Positions 1 through 11,973 of a stretch of 64,000 nucleotides of DNA are shown here, one piece after another. Under the pieces are notes generated by a model. It was not told the DNA's origin. It ran no database searches and was given only the letters and a program-made list of their open reading frames with translations. Positions within the stretch are counted from its first letter, which is position 1. Each line of letters opens with the position of its first letter. The stretch is from Anarhynchus alexandrinus (lineage: Eukaryota > Chordata > Aves > Charadriiformes > Charadriidae). The position numbers were made by a program, and so were the translations under genes. The DNA is taken from positions 2,895,831 through 2,959,830 of the forward strand of contig VUYV01000016.1 in assembly GCA_008711295.1 (NCBI GenBank), written 5' to 3'.

Positions 1-3000
1 GAGCCTCTGAGGGCAAAGGATCATAGAGCATGTCTTGCTATAGTACAGCCCAGGAATAAAAATACCCGACAGGAGAAACTACCACCTTCAGCCATAGCCT
101 GCGGACATTTTAGAGCAGTGGAAGGCTAGGGAGGGGGAGCTGCAGGTCAAGGAAAGGATAAGATCTGGGTGGCTGGGAATGGGGAAGGAGAAAGAGGAAT
201 GTAGTGAGGGAGGTAGAGAAGGAAAGGCAGGGAAATGACAGCATTCAGATAAATTTAGCTCTGAATCCAAACTTTGGGGGGAGGGGAGGCGTTTCCTGCG
301 CCAAACCTCTGAACTTTCTGAGATTCTCCCATATCGCAAGTGATTTACCTGTAAAGAGAACTGAAAAGGGGGAAAAAAGAGGGAGAAAATGGAAATAAAC
401 AATTCTCTGCTGTTTAAACAATCTTTCCATCCTACTCCCCCAGGGTCAAATGTTCAGGCACAAGGACACAAACAAAAAAAAAGAAAGAAAGGAAAATCAC
501 TTTAAAAAGAGGATCTTTACACAAATGCATTAGCCCCAGTTTTCACAATGTAAAAACAGTATATCAACTGTTAAGACGAAGTGCCTTCCCCACATACCAG
601 CAAGTTCCCCAACTCCAAAACATTTATTGGTACATTATATTTAACATTTCGTCATTATTAAGGACATAGGCAAGTAATAGTATGACAGCTACCAGTGTAG
701 TTATCTGAGCTTTGTTACGTGCAAGTATTTTGGAAAAAAAAGACAGAGGCAAGGCTAAGTTGTAAACACATCCAAAAAAAGACAACGACGACAAGCATTA
801 ATAATTAATCAGAAGCACTAGTTCAAGACTTTTACTGTGAAAGCTATGAGATGAATGTGTCTATTAGCCATGAATATATATATATATTTTTAAAATTTCT
901 CACACTAATGTGTTTCTAATAACAGTATTATCTGGCTGTATAGATAGCTTATGTCTGAGCAGCCTCTCAATATTCAGGAAGTTGTTGACAAAGACTTCTG
1001 CAATAGCCTGTGTGATTTTGTGTTATTTCCTTTAATTGAACCAATAAGACCTGCACTCCTGCACTTCTGACCTTTGCTCAGAAGGCTAATTTGAGATTAG
1101 GGTAGTCTGAAAGTAAGAAATAGGGAGTGTATTTTTAAAGCACAGAAATATTTCTATAGTAACAGAAGATTAAGATCAATTTCAGTACTCAGATCCTTTC
1201 AGCCCCAAACCACTCTGCACTTAAAGGAATCTTTGGAAGGACTTTGGTGAGACAATACAGTATCTTAATTTCAGAAAAGTTAAATTCACTTAGCTTTGTC
1301 TTTTTGCTGAGTGTTTTAGGGCTTGTAATAAAGATGATACCTATGGCTTTCAGTCCTTGGTGTCTTTACAGTCACCCAGCAGCACATTCAGAAGTCCCTT
1401 AGGAAAACTTACACAAGAGCATAAAGTATGTCATGCCAGATAAATTATTCTTTATTTTTGATTCTTATATTATTGTGGTATAGTACTGAAGGTTGCAATA
1501 CTTAAGCCATGTGTAGTAGCCAGGGAATGAATGAGAAAGGCTCCTCAGTGGGAGAAAGACCCCAAGCGACTGGGGAAAAGATAGGAGAACAAATGTTTCG
1601 ATTCCAGCTGTGAACATTATGCCAATATAGTAGAGAGATCCTGCTGCATGACTCTGTGCCAAAATACAGACGAATGACTAAGGCCCAAATGAAATAATGG
1701 GACCAAACTGTTGGGGGAGTGTGTCTATTTTGAATATGAGTGGATTTACTCCATGTGTTCTTAGGCACAGTGATAAGCAAATAGAGAAGCTCTACGAGGG
1801 GCTGACCATGACCCAGGATCCAGTACCTACTCCTACTTCTGCTCTTGCCTCTATAGGTCTGTGCCTGCAGAAGTGCCAGGTGTGCTGTGCCTTCAGCCTC
1901 ACCAGGCTACATGTGAGCCAGCCTCAATTTAAAAGAAAACCTAGAAAAGCTGATATGGAGTTTTCTTCTCAGGCTTCCCTTTCCCCATGCACTCCATAAG
2001 GCTCCAGCTTACATTTTCTCATGCAGGGCTGAAGGTGCAGAGATGTGCTTTTCACTGGGAACAAGAGGCAGGAACGAACTGCTGTGCTGAATCTATACCC
2101 CCTACCATGTAGAGAGGGGACAGGATGAAAAGAAGGAGCTGGAGACCAGTTAACTTAACTGCACTGCCCTTCTGCAGTGCTGTATACTGAAAACTCAAAT
2201 TCAGAGCCAGAATAATGTTTCCCTCAGCTGCAATGTTCGAATAGGGCTGATCGTGCTGTCCTATACAAGGACATTCATGAAGTCAGGAGGAATACTTCAA
2301 GCAGCGTGGCTGCAGGTAAAAGACCCAACAGTCGCTGCAGCAACGTGGATTTAAAGGCTGTTCCCTCTATTTACACATGTAGATATTGTAATGCTGCTAT
2401 GCAAACAGTCCTTTGTGGACTTTTGCTTGTGGATTTTATTATAACACGTTCCCAACTATGAATGGCACCTTTCCTCTGCAATTATCTGCTGTTGTGCCCT
2501 TTGTGCTTTACCTTCTGACTCTTTCCTGGTTTTGTAACTTTTCTTGCTGGCAGGATTTAAAAAGTAGGAAATGAACTTTCCCCTCTCTTCTCTAAGTGAT
2601 GCTCACGGCATGTAAGCTGCAGTTGTGTTGTATTCCCTGAACTTTGCAGCCACTGGAAACACGAACAGTATGTCAACTTGTTCCTGTCTTTGCAAGAGAA
2701 TTCAAGGTCAAGCTGACCAGTGAACTCTCGTATTTAAGTAGAGTAAGTCAATGCTAATCTACAGCACCAAAACTGCTTCTAGGAAATATGTTAACCCTGT
2801 GCTGGGCCTCCAGACAGCACGGGCCATGTCATGGCTTTTTAAGCAGTTTTCTGCTGCTGTCAATAAGAGCTGGACATACTGCATATGTCTACCGGACCTA
2901 AACAAGTGTCCCTTCTTTGGATGTGCGCTGTGCACAGGAGGCCCTCAAGGGGTTAATACATGCCATTCCTGAGTTCAGTGAAGGGACAGGGAGAGCCGAA

Positions 3001-6000
3001 CAGCGGGAATTTCAGGATGTTAATAGCCTCTTCTCTTCCGATTGGCCCAGAACGAATGCAGGGTACAGTAAATTGTCCTTGTCAGCTTAGCTCACATGAT
3101 GATATGCTTTATTTCTAGACATGCCTTGAATCTGTCCCTTGAATTTATGTTCAGAAAATAAACACTTCCAGACGGCAATAAAGCATTCAGTTGTAGCTGG
3201 CTGTTGCACAGTCTCAAGCCAACCGAAGCCATTTGCTTTAGAGTTTCTAGAGCTTGCAAAGCTTCGGCTCTGTGTTTGTGCTTCCTTCAGTTCCTGCTCA
3301 CTTTAGCAAGTGCCCCCCCTCAGACCTGAGGGGATGTCCCAACTTACATAGGAAAGCTCCAGAGAGTTTCACTTGGTTTCCACAGGGGCACCATCCTGAA
3401 AGATGACATCAGGCCACCTTGTGCACGCAGACCGACCCTCCCGTCTTTTATAGCAGGCAACACTGAGAGAAAAGAAAAGAAATAATTTAATGGCAGCAAG
3501 TTGCAAAATAAAGATATCAATGATTCAGGATATGAATTTCCTACCATAAAAAAGTAAATTAAACAGCTGTTACATTTTTGTCTGATGTGGCTAAGGAAAC
3601 AACTGGTGGCTGGCTGATTTACTGATTAGGAAGGTTGTATGCAATAATCTCCAGGTGTTACTGATAAACGCCCAAATAGAGTTGCAGTGTTTGTTTGCAA
3701 CCAGTAATTTTATGGCTATCCTTTCTCTCCTCAGTTCCCCTCAATAACACCAGTTTATAACTGCATAGTTACAGTATAGGGGAGTTTGGCAAAAATCAAT
3801 GGTAAATGCGCATAGGAGACAACAAAAGAGCAATACAAATAGAAAAAGCCTCGTTACAGCTTTAGTTTATTAGAGGTGTATGGATATCAAAATGCTTTCT
3901 TCTAACCCAGAGGCACTAGAAGTAGAAGTACGGAGTTATATCCACCGTGTCTAGGGCTGTGCAGCCGGCACCCAAATACTATACCTGGAACATGCCTGAA
4001 GAGCCCTTTGCATAGGTGGTTTTCATTTTTCTCCCGTTTGACATAACACAAAATTTCTGCTCAAGTCCATTCCTACTCAAAAAAGCACCCACACAGAAAC
4101 CCACATGGGTCCAGAAGCAGCTTTTCTGTGATCTGAATGTGTCTGATAGCAAAATCACTTGATAAGAAGTCTGGAGAACTGCAGGGGTACCGTTCTTTTC
4201 TAGATTATAAACTCATTAGGACATAAGGATGCAAAAATAGGAATACACCAGGTATCAGGGGGAGCTGGAGCAAATTCCCACTGATTGCTTGTTGGTGAGA
4301 ATAACTGCCTGCTACAGTATCAAACTGGCCAAAAAAGGGGGTCACCACAAAGGTGGTGGATCTCCCATCCCACAAGTGGGGAACTGGATCCTGGGGAGAC
4401 AGCCAACAGACCTAACATGGGGGACATTCACTGGGCCAGTTTCCAGGAAAGACACACAGTAGAAAGCAACCAAACAGGGGAGGTAAATTACTGCTGGACC
4501 ATTTCTTTCCTTTTTGCCTCCGGCACCAGGCCAGACACCTCCCATGCAGAAAGGATGCAGAAAACGAAATGTTCTCATGGCTGGTTCAGCAAGGGTGTTC
4601 AAAAGCTTTTACAATTTCACAGGAAGCCAAAGGGCAATTATGCTTAACACCACCACCACCACCCCCACCCCGCCTTCCTTTTCTCTGGCTCTCTTGCTTG
4701 CTTCTGTTTCTCATTCACTCTCATTCCCATCCTTTCTTTCCTCTTTTCTTCCCTTGATCCCATTCAGGGACTCCAAAGGACTAATTCAGCACAGCACTGG
4801 CAGAGATAAGTTAAAACAATGAGCAGATTTGCAATTAGGGAGAGTTTTAAGGATTGGGAATTGCGCATGTTTTACAGTCATCTCTTGCCCAGCAATGGGG
4901 ACTTTATCTTCGGTAGGTACAGCTCCTTCCTTAGCTGCCATGGCCCCACCCTCATGCATCAAGTGAAATTCCACATTCACACTAAAGTGCTGCCATATTT
5001 CAAACATATCCCATTGAAAAAAAAAAAAGTGTAAAATGTACGTCGTACTTTGGCCAGGGCTGATTATCAATGGTGTACATGCCTTTAAAATCCTTTGTTA
5101 ATGAGGTATCCTTATTACCATAATCAAACATGCTTAGAAACTTGTCACAGATAAGCAAAATTCTTTACATTCTTTGCTCTGCACTTTCTTTTGGCATCTC
5201 TTCCCCATCCCCCTCAGTGACTGCTTAGTTTCTGAAGGTTAGGGACCGGTAGTGCTGGAAATTAAAGTCCTCTGTTTACCCACACAAGGGAAGAAACAGT
5301 CAAAGCTTCCTTACTCTGCTGCAGAAATGACCTGAACAGTGACCTGAAGAGACCACCCTCCTGAGAGAGGAGAGGTCACCGAGCCTCCACGCAGGATCTG
5401 CTCAGGGCATCCTCTGCAGAGAGAGCAAGGGAGAGATTGCAAATCATCCAAACTGTGCCAAATTATGTGTGAAGGTTTTGTAATGCAGACTACTGTCCAC
5501 CAGGGATTAAATTAAGAACATCAAACCCAACACAGAAAAGATTTAATTTTATACTTAAATTTGACTTGCAGTGTTTTATTTAATGCATTTTATCAACCCC
5601 CATGCCCCAAAACATCTCGCCACCAGAAAATACTTAAATAAATTGGGCAATTTGTGCAGAGGGCCATACAAATTTAGCATGAAAGACTTTTGCTTTTAAT
5701 TTGTTCATACAGAACATGGACTCAGGCTGCCATTCCCATCTGTTCCAGAAACCACCTCTTCTGCCTGTGTTTACAGAGTACCTGTCTAAATAGCACAAAA
5801 ACTTGATTTAAATGTGAGTGGTCTGACATGAATCAAGTGATTGATAATTAGAGCAAAGTTAGAAATATACTGCACATCACTACGTGTCAGCATCTGCCGC
5901 TTCTTATCCCGAGACTGGACCATTTCATCTGAAATTACAAGCCACTACAGCATTTTTCATAAATCTGACTTCTTGTTACATAAATATACATCTTATTACT

Positions 6001-6657
6001 TGGGGTTTTTCAACCTGTGAAAAAAGTTTCTGCTTTACTGTAGCCTTTAACATACAGATTTTCTTAATTTTAGATTTGAGAAGGTTTCTGAGAAATTATT
6101 TTTAAAAAGAGACAACCTGCAAGGGTAGGGAAAAAAAAGACTAAAATCTCTCAGGGAAGGGTATGAGAACTGCACATTTTTAAGTACATGCTGTTTGCCT
6201 AGTACTCTTTGATGGCTACATCAGGGCTATGATAATATATCAACCACATTCTTAGGGCTCAGTTAACCCTTATGCAACTGGGAAGGATACTGAGCTGCAC
6301 TGTAGGAAGCATACTTAGTCAGAAACAGTATTTATTGCCTTTTTTGAAGTGTGGCAATGGAGGGCAAGGTTGTAGGATCTTGTCCTCATGTTGTCTGGTT
6401 AGCTTTCAGACCTGAAGTTTCCTAAGTCCTTTTGCTTCGGTGATTTTATCACGAGATTTTCAACTGCCTGTAGAGCTGATGCGGAAGGAAAGGGAGAGTT
6501 TCTTCCCCTGGGCAGCAGGCACCACAATTAAGACTATGTGAGAACTGTGAATTCCCAACAGCCCATTTCCAACAACAGCTTTCTCTGAAACCATCCTTTT
6601 CCAACCTGAGAACAGCAGGTAAATACTGGATATATCTTCTTGTTACTTGTGAGAGTA
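1..6657. other. Unique non-coding sequence with minor low-complexity tracts
   Basis: I see no gene in this stretch. Open frames are short and unrelated to any family I recognise. It holds a purine-rich tract (about 120-230), an (AT)n run (873-887), a (CAC)n microsatellite (about 4647-4670) followed by a C/T-rich tract to about 4765, and an A12 run near 5018-5029. The rest is complex and AT-rich. The stretch about 3000-3240, with few simple repeats, could contain a regulatory element, but nothing decisive is visible. Confidence 0.6.
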
Positions 6658-6777
6658 GTTTATTACAACTACCTTACAGCTGGGAAACTGAGGCATAAGG
6701 ATTGAATTATTTGCTTATGATCACACTAAGAACCTGAAGTAAGCCAAGCTATGAGTCCTGAGGACCACTCCAGCTCC
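6658..6777 (-). mobile_element. MIR-family SINE relic, reverse orientation
   Basis: Read on the plus strand, the segment follows the reverse complement of the MIR SINE. It has a TTACAG start (6674), then GAAACTGAGGCA (6684-6695), a stretch matching 'ttaagtgacttgcccaagg' loosely, TCACAC (6721-6726), and an end resembling the tRNA-derived head ('gagtcctgaggaccactcc'). MIR is an old tRNA-derived, non-autonomous SINE, long inactive in amniotes. The divergence seen here fits great age. The call rests on remembered consensus; a RepeatMasker run would settle it. Confidence 0.72.
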
Positions 6778-7522
6778 TTTACTGCAGAACAACACTGACT
6801 TCTCTGCAGTTCCTTCCTCTGAGGAAAAAAACAAAACTCCAAAAACCCACTAGAATAAAACAAAACAAAATCCTGGGCTGGTAGATAGGACAGTGCAGAG
6901 TAGAAAGCTGAGGAAAATTCATGCTTCTCAATATACAAAAATTTGATTACTAAACTGACCAGAATGCTCGTAATTGGAACCTAAATGTGTAAAGTAAACA
7001 GAATATATTAAGAGAATAGAATGCTGCCCATGTATATATAAACATATGTATATAGTTTATATTAAACAATAACATTCCAATTCTCCAACTAGTAGGATTC
7101 AGTTAAACTTATTCACCAAATATGGGTACCCATTAGCACTTTCACTTCGGTGGCTGAGTATCAATAAATGTGCAAAGAACAGCCACTGAAAACGTACGTG
7201 TTACTTTAGAAAGTGAAACAACAACTTCTACAACATGATATTATGTCATTAAAACTCTTGATACTCATATCATCCTCTGTATTGATTGACTATGACTGCT
7301 CATGACCTTGTAAGACAGTAAAATCCTGTAATTTTAGATGGCGGGGGACCCAATCCTGTTCTGGCGCTCTGATCCAAAGCATGGTTTGAGACAAGTTTTT
7401 GCCTGAACAGCCAAAACGCTCACACATGCTACGCAGATTGGGCCTTATAATCCAACATAGAACTTAGCTGCAATACTACCTATTGAAAAGTCAGCATTTG
7501 CCAGGAGTTACCACACAATTAT
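6778..7522. other. Unique AT-rich non-coding sequence
   Basis: No gene or recognisable repeat. There is a TA-rich patch near 7030-7070. Around 7338-7380 there are 'caatcctgtt' and 'gatccaaagc' strings that faintly recall the GATCCTG fold-back repeats seen later in the window, but not well enough to call. Confidence 0.5.
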
Positions 7523-7653
7523 AAGGATGACTGCAGTATCTCCGAAATTACAGGGATGACTGTAGCATCTCCGACAAGACAGTGTGGGAACTGCAGGTTA
7601 ATGGTATCTTTTAATGGTGATGGCTGTAATGTAGGTTAATGGGATCATCTTTT
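7523..7653 (+). repeat. Two diverged short tandem duplications
   Basis: A 29-bp unit at 7523-7551 is repeated at 7552-7580. The shared core GGATGACTG(C/T)AG(T/C)ATCTCCGA starts at 7525 and 7554. Just downstream a second short block, AGGTTAATGG(T/G)ATC...TTTT, occurs at 7595-7612 and again at 7633-7653. Both pairs have diverged by a few substitutions or small indels, so they are local duplications rather than a recent array. Confidence 0.75.
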
Positions 7654-7661
7654 CTTTTCCC

Positions 7662-7685
7662 TGGGAGAATTCATGAATTCTCCCA
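7662..7685. repeat. Perfect 24-bp palindrome
   Basis: Every base pairs around the centre between 7673 and 7674, with no spacer. The half-site is TGGGAGAATTCA. The next outer pair (7661 C, 7686 T) breaks the symmetry. A spacer-free palindrome of this length could extrude as a cruciform or bind a homodimeric factor. No transposon ends are visible around it. Confidence 0.9.
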
Positions 7686-8249
7686 TTCATTGACATTATT
7701 TTTAGTAGCAAATGAAGTATTTGATTCAGACCTGGAGATGTTTTCACCAGGAGGTTTTTTAGTGAAGAACCCGTTCAACTAACTGAAACCAAAACCAGTA
7801 CGATTTCTCTGAGGAGTGGTGAGGAAGGCTCAATGTACACACTGACACCAGTTTGCCCCAGCATGTTTGGTGCTGCCTATGTTTTGGAGAGTCCATCTCT
7901 TGGGCTCATGCCACATTGTGCCCTGACTGAAATCCTGGTGGCAAACACTGACACAGCCCACTGAGCTGAGCCAAAATCCTTTATGCGCTGAAATCCACTG
8001 TGTGGGACATCAGGGATTTTGTAAAGTATTTTTCACTTATGGGTGAAGTTTATCACTAATCTGAAGGCAGATCTTCCCAGCTACATCCCTGTCCCTGCTT
8101 ATTCCTGTGCTGCCCGCTCCATCCTGCCCTTCAAGCCTTGCTGGCGAGGATGCTGGAGGGCACTGGCTGTTTGTCCATACAAAAACCAAACTTTGCTGAG
8201 TTATCAGAACAAAGCACGCCTCGCTGTCAGCTTATCAGCCAGAGGAGAG
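7686..8249. other. Unique non-coding sequence
   Basis: No gene, RNA or repeat recognised. Moderate base composition. The open frames here are short and end in the adjacent poly-A run, which argues against coding. Confidence 0.5.
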
Positions 8250-8270
8250 AAAAAAAAAAAAAAAAAAAAA
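8250..8270 (+). repeat. A21 homopolymer
   Basis: An uninterrupted run of 21 adenines. I looked for a processed-retrocopy body upstream and for flanking target-site duplications and found neither. It is listed as a simple repeat only. Confidence 0.9.
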
Positions 8271-8559
8271 GAGTGGAAGATCACAGCTCTCCTTTCATTT
8301 CTTCTGTGCCGCTAAAGCCCTTGCCGGGCAGCTGAAAGGGGAGGGGGACTGATGGTTTTGCAGTGGTGAAGCATTGCCCCCCTCCTAGCGTAGCCCCCAG
8401 CGCTGCTTTCCAGGCAGTTCTGCTGGGCACTGATGAGCGGTCCAGCTGGCATCCCACGCTGAGGCAGAAACAACCCTTCAAAGGGGATCTCGTCTGCCCT
8501 TTCCTTCTTTCTCCTCCTCCCCTTGCTCGCTCTTTCTTTTTCTCCCCGCCTTAACCTGC

Positions 8560-8765
8560 AGCCTGGCCAGAGTGCCGCAGCTCCAGTGCCAAGGACTGTG
8601 GCCGGTGGTCTGCCTTTCTGGCAGCCCCGGTGCTGAGCGAGGCTTTGGCGGTGTGTTAATTGCCCGTCGGCCGCTCGGCTGCCCGCCAGCCCCATCTCCC
8701 ATTTACTGATTGCCGACGTGACCCGCGTGAGCGAGCAAGCGCGCCGGGTCAGGGCTCGCGAGGGC
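8560..8765. promoter_or_regulatory. Short CpG-dense block
   Basis: About 20 CpG dinucleotides fall within roughly 205 bp, against AT-rich, CpG-poor surroundings. The block ends in a run of CpG-rich motifs (8713-8760: 'ccgacgtgacccgcgtgag', then 'gcgcgccggg'), including a CRE-like TGACCCGCGTGA. A C/T-rich tract (about 8500-8550) precedes it. Such density indicates an unmethylated region, for instance the promoter of an unannotated transcript or a CpG-rich enhancer. I see no TATA box or exon that would fix a direction. Confidence 0.4.
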
Positions 8766-10967
8766 CAAGTTCAAGGGCACAGGCTGGTACAGACGTATAA
8801 ACAAGGGAATGGTATGTAAGCAATAAAGACATAAAGGTTAGGATCAGGGCTAGCAGTACAATAAACAGCTGTGATAACCCGGTTTGTTTATAGATAAAGA
8901 ATTTACTGTAAAATCCGCAACGCGCAAGATACATTTGTTAACGCTTTAAGGGACACATATTTTTAGATTCTCTTCTAATTTTTGTTCTGTGTCCTGAGAA
9001 ATTGCCTCCAGACACCCTTTTTTTTTCTACTTTCTTTTAAATCACGCCTAGTAAACGCATGCTTATCACATTAGTTAGAAATCTTTCCCTTCTAAAATCC
9101 CTCCAAACAAGCCAACACTGTTCCACAGGAGTTTAAAACTGCTGCTACAACAAATTCAGAAAGGCAGATAGCCTGGTCCTTAATACTTACAGCTTCCTAT
9201 TAAAACACCCATGTTTCAAGCAAGGAACATCCCTTTACGTCCCATTTTTCCTAATTTAGTTTTAATAAAAGTAAGTAGAGTAAGTACAATTTCATTAGGG
9301 CTCTTGTAAATTTTGCACAGTGTATGTTTTGCCAACTTTACTTTTAAAATATATTTCAGAGTGTAGCCAAGCGTTTTGTGAAATTACCACAGTGCTTCTT
9401 AACTGTCCTATGAGGCTCCCATCAGAAGTACAATATATTGTACTGTAACTATTGATCCAAATGGCTACATTTCTAAAGCAGAAAATGATTGTGTAGTGAA
9501 AGCAGTGCAGAGGTGCAGTAAAATGCCCTCAAGTATATAAAGACATAAAGATTAAAGTCACCCTGCAGATTCTCTTTAACTCCTCCAAATCCACTGTGTA
9601 ACGTGTTCTTTTAGGATAAATCAAAAAACTTTGTACAAATTAACATGACAGGTGCCAGTGTTCATAACTAAGATTGCTCCTCACCATCAGGAGGCTCGAA
9701 GAAAGTTTACTTTGCTTTAAATACATGCAAAAGCTGTTAATTAAATTCCCAGATGTCAAAAGAACATCTGAATATCTAGAAGGCAAAATAACACCCCAAA
9801 ATTTGTCAGCCAGAACACGTATTCAGGATAAGAAATTGGGACTTCAGTACACAGGATGCCCTAGAGTGTTAATACCAACAATTTTCAGTTCTGTGCTTCG
9901 TCTTCAATAAAGTTGAGATGAACTTAGAAAGAGAATACATAGGTGGAGTCTGTCATAGATTCTTTCTCCTCCATAGCACCAAAGTCCCTTCTGTAAACTT
10001 TAGAATACACTTTTTAACAGCATAGTAGTTGTTAGTAGCACGTGTGTTACATATGACTTCTAAAAAGCATTTGACTGCAGGACGAGTATAGTTGCCCTTG
10101 CATTGCTTTCATGTTCATTCTTGGGATACTTTTTGGCTGTCTTCAGCACCTTTAACCTTCTCCTAACAACACCAAAAGGTGAGATATGTGTTGGAGGTGT
10201 CAGACAGGGCTCCTAACACACTTGAACAGCACAATCAAGCTCTGACCATGAGCAGCGCTCTTCAGCTCCTCTTTAGCCTAATTAATAAATAATGATAGTA
10301 TACCAATAAACTATGTAATTTAATGGCTGTTCTGAGCCAGATTCTTCTTTGGCCTTTTTCTGCTTCCACTGTACTCAGTGGATAAACACTCAAGGTGAAA
10401 TATTTCCCCCAGTCAAGCCGATGGTCAAATTCTCCAGGATTACAAGGGTAGATCCTAAACAGATTAATCATTGAAGAAGAACATCTTTCAGTCCCTGGGT
10501 CCTGGCTGCTCTTGTACACAAATAAGGTATTTTGTGTCTATGTGTACTTCAGGAACTCTGTCACTGAAATAATCAGTTGATCAAAACATCCTTATAAGTC
10601 AAATTCTGGCCCTCTCTAGCTCTGGTCAAAAAACAGATGGATGAAAAGGCATTGCTAATGCAAACCCCTATCATGCCTGGGGCCTTTCCCCTACACAATT
10701 ATCCTGCCTGGATTATTCCTCCAGGACTGTGACTGATTTACACACTACAGGAGCGTATCTCATCTGGGAAACAAGCACATCTTTTTAATTATTCTCTGGA
10801 CCACAGTACCACCTGCAGGGTTTCAGTTGGAGCTGCTGTGCTCGGTGCTGCACATTGCAGGACAGAATGGTGCCTCCCCAAATTGCTTCCCGTCTACCTC
10901 ACAAGTTGGGCGGAGAGAGGCAACACAAAGCAATAGTAAAACGGCTGCACTTCAAATAATAAGTAGT
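8766..10967. other. Unique non-coding sequence
   Basis: No gene recognised. Mostly AT-rich complex sequence with one perfect 18-bp palindrome (listed separately). The final 100 bp lead into the truncated 5' end of a CR1 element. Confidence 0.55.
9427..9444. repeat. Perfect 18-bp palindrome
   Basis: AGTACAATATATTGTACT reads the same on both strands. The outer halves AGTACA/TGTACT resemble inverted steroid-receptor half-sites, but the six-base spacing is not the usual three. A chance AT-rich palindrome remains possible. Confidence 0.85.
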
Positions 10968-11973
10968 TGCGGTGAATGCAGTTAAATCCATTTGGCAGCC
11001 AGTCACAAGTGACATTCCCCAGGGCTCAGTGCTGGAGTCTGTTCTGTTTAATACCTTTATCAATGATCTGGATGAGGGGATCAAGTGCACCCTCAGTAAG
11101 TTTGCAGACAACACCAAGTTGGGCGGAAATGTTGATCTGCTTGAGGGTAGGATGGCTCTACAGAGGGATCTAGACAGGCTGGATCGATGGGCCAAGGCCA
11201 ATGGTATGAGGTTCAACAAGGCCAAGTGCCGGGTCCTGCACTTGGATCACAACAACCTCATGCCGGGCTACAGGCTTGGGGAAGAGTGGCTGGAAAGCTG
11301 CCCAGCGGAAAAGGAACCTGGGGGTATTGGTCAAGGGCCAGCTGAATATGAGCCAGCAGTGTGCCCAGGTGCCCAAGTAGGCCAACAGAATCTTGGCCTG
11401 ATTGTGTGGTGCGCAGGACTAGGAAAGTGATTGTCCCCCTGTCTCGGAACTGGTGAGGTCACATCTCAAGTACTGTGTTCCGTTTTAGGCCCATCACTAC
11501 AAGAAAGACATTGAGATTCTGGAGCGTGTCCAGAGAAGGGCAACGAAGCTGGCGAAGGGTCTGGAGCACAAGCCTTATGAGTAGTGGCTGAAGGAACTGG
11601 GGTTGTTTAGCCTGCAGAAAAGAAGGCTGAGGGGAGACCTTATCACTCTCTACAACTACCTGAAAGGAGTTTGTAGTGAGGTTGGGATTGGTCTCTTCTC
11701 CCAAGTAACAGGCGATAGGACAAGAGGAAAAGGCCTTAAGTTGTGCCAGGGGAAGTTTAGGATAGATATTAGGAAAAAATTCTTCACTTAAAGGGTTATC
11801 AAACGTTGGAACAGGCTGCCGAGGGAATTGGTTGAAGCACCATGCCTGGAGGTATTTAAAAGAGGGGTAGACGTTGTACTTAGGGACATGGTTTATTGGT
11901 GGTTTTGGCAGTGGTTGGTTAATGGTTGGACTCGATGATCTTAAAGGTTCCTTCTAATCTAGACAATTCTATG
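10968..11973 (+). mobile_element. Degenerate, 5'-truncated CR1 LINE (3' part of ORF2)
   Basis: The plus strand encodes the 3' half of a CR1 reverse transcriptase. Visible motifs in order are PQGSV-type (about 11018-11032), a FINDLD-like stretch, the catalytic loop written FADNTKL where an active copy has [19 protein letters not shown], and FNKAKC followed by VLH. After about 11,330 the frame is lost. It resumes as [14 protein letters not shown]...RTRGKGLKL and ends with an in-frame stop after RKKFFT (about 11,791). The 3' end has the CR1-style 'ctcgatgatctt' and a single ATTCTATG (11,966-11,973). The missing catalytic aspartate, frameshift and stops mark it as dead. It is clearly older than the copy at 49 kb. 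Confidence 0.93.

Noticed and set aside
7338..7390. Additional GATCC-type fold-back copy
   Set aside because: Only isolated 8- to 10-base matches and no paired arms.
8250..8270. Poly-A tail of a processed retrocopy
   Set aside because: No recognisable gene body upstream and no flanking target-site duplication. The same holds for the A-runs at 29,731, 46,852 and 53,276.
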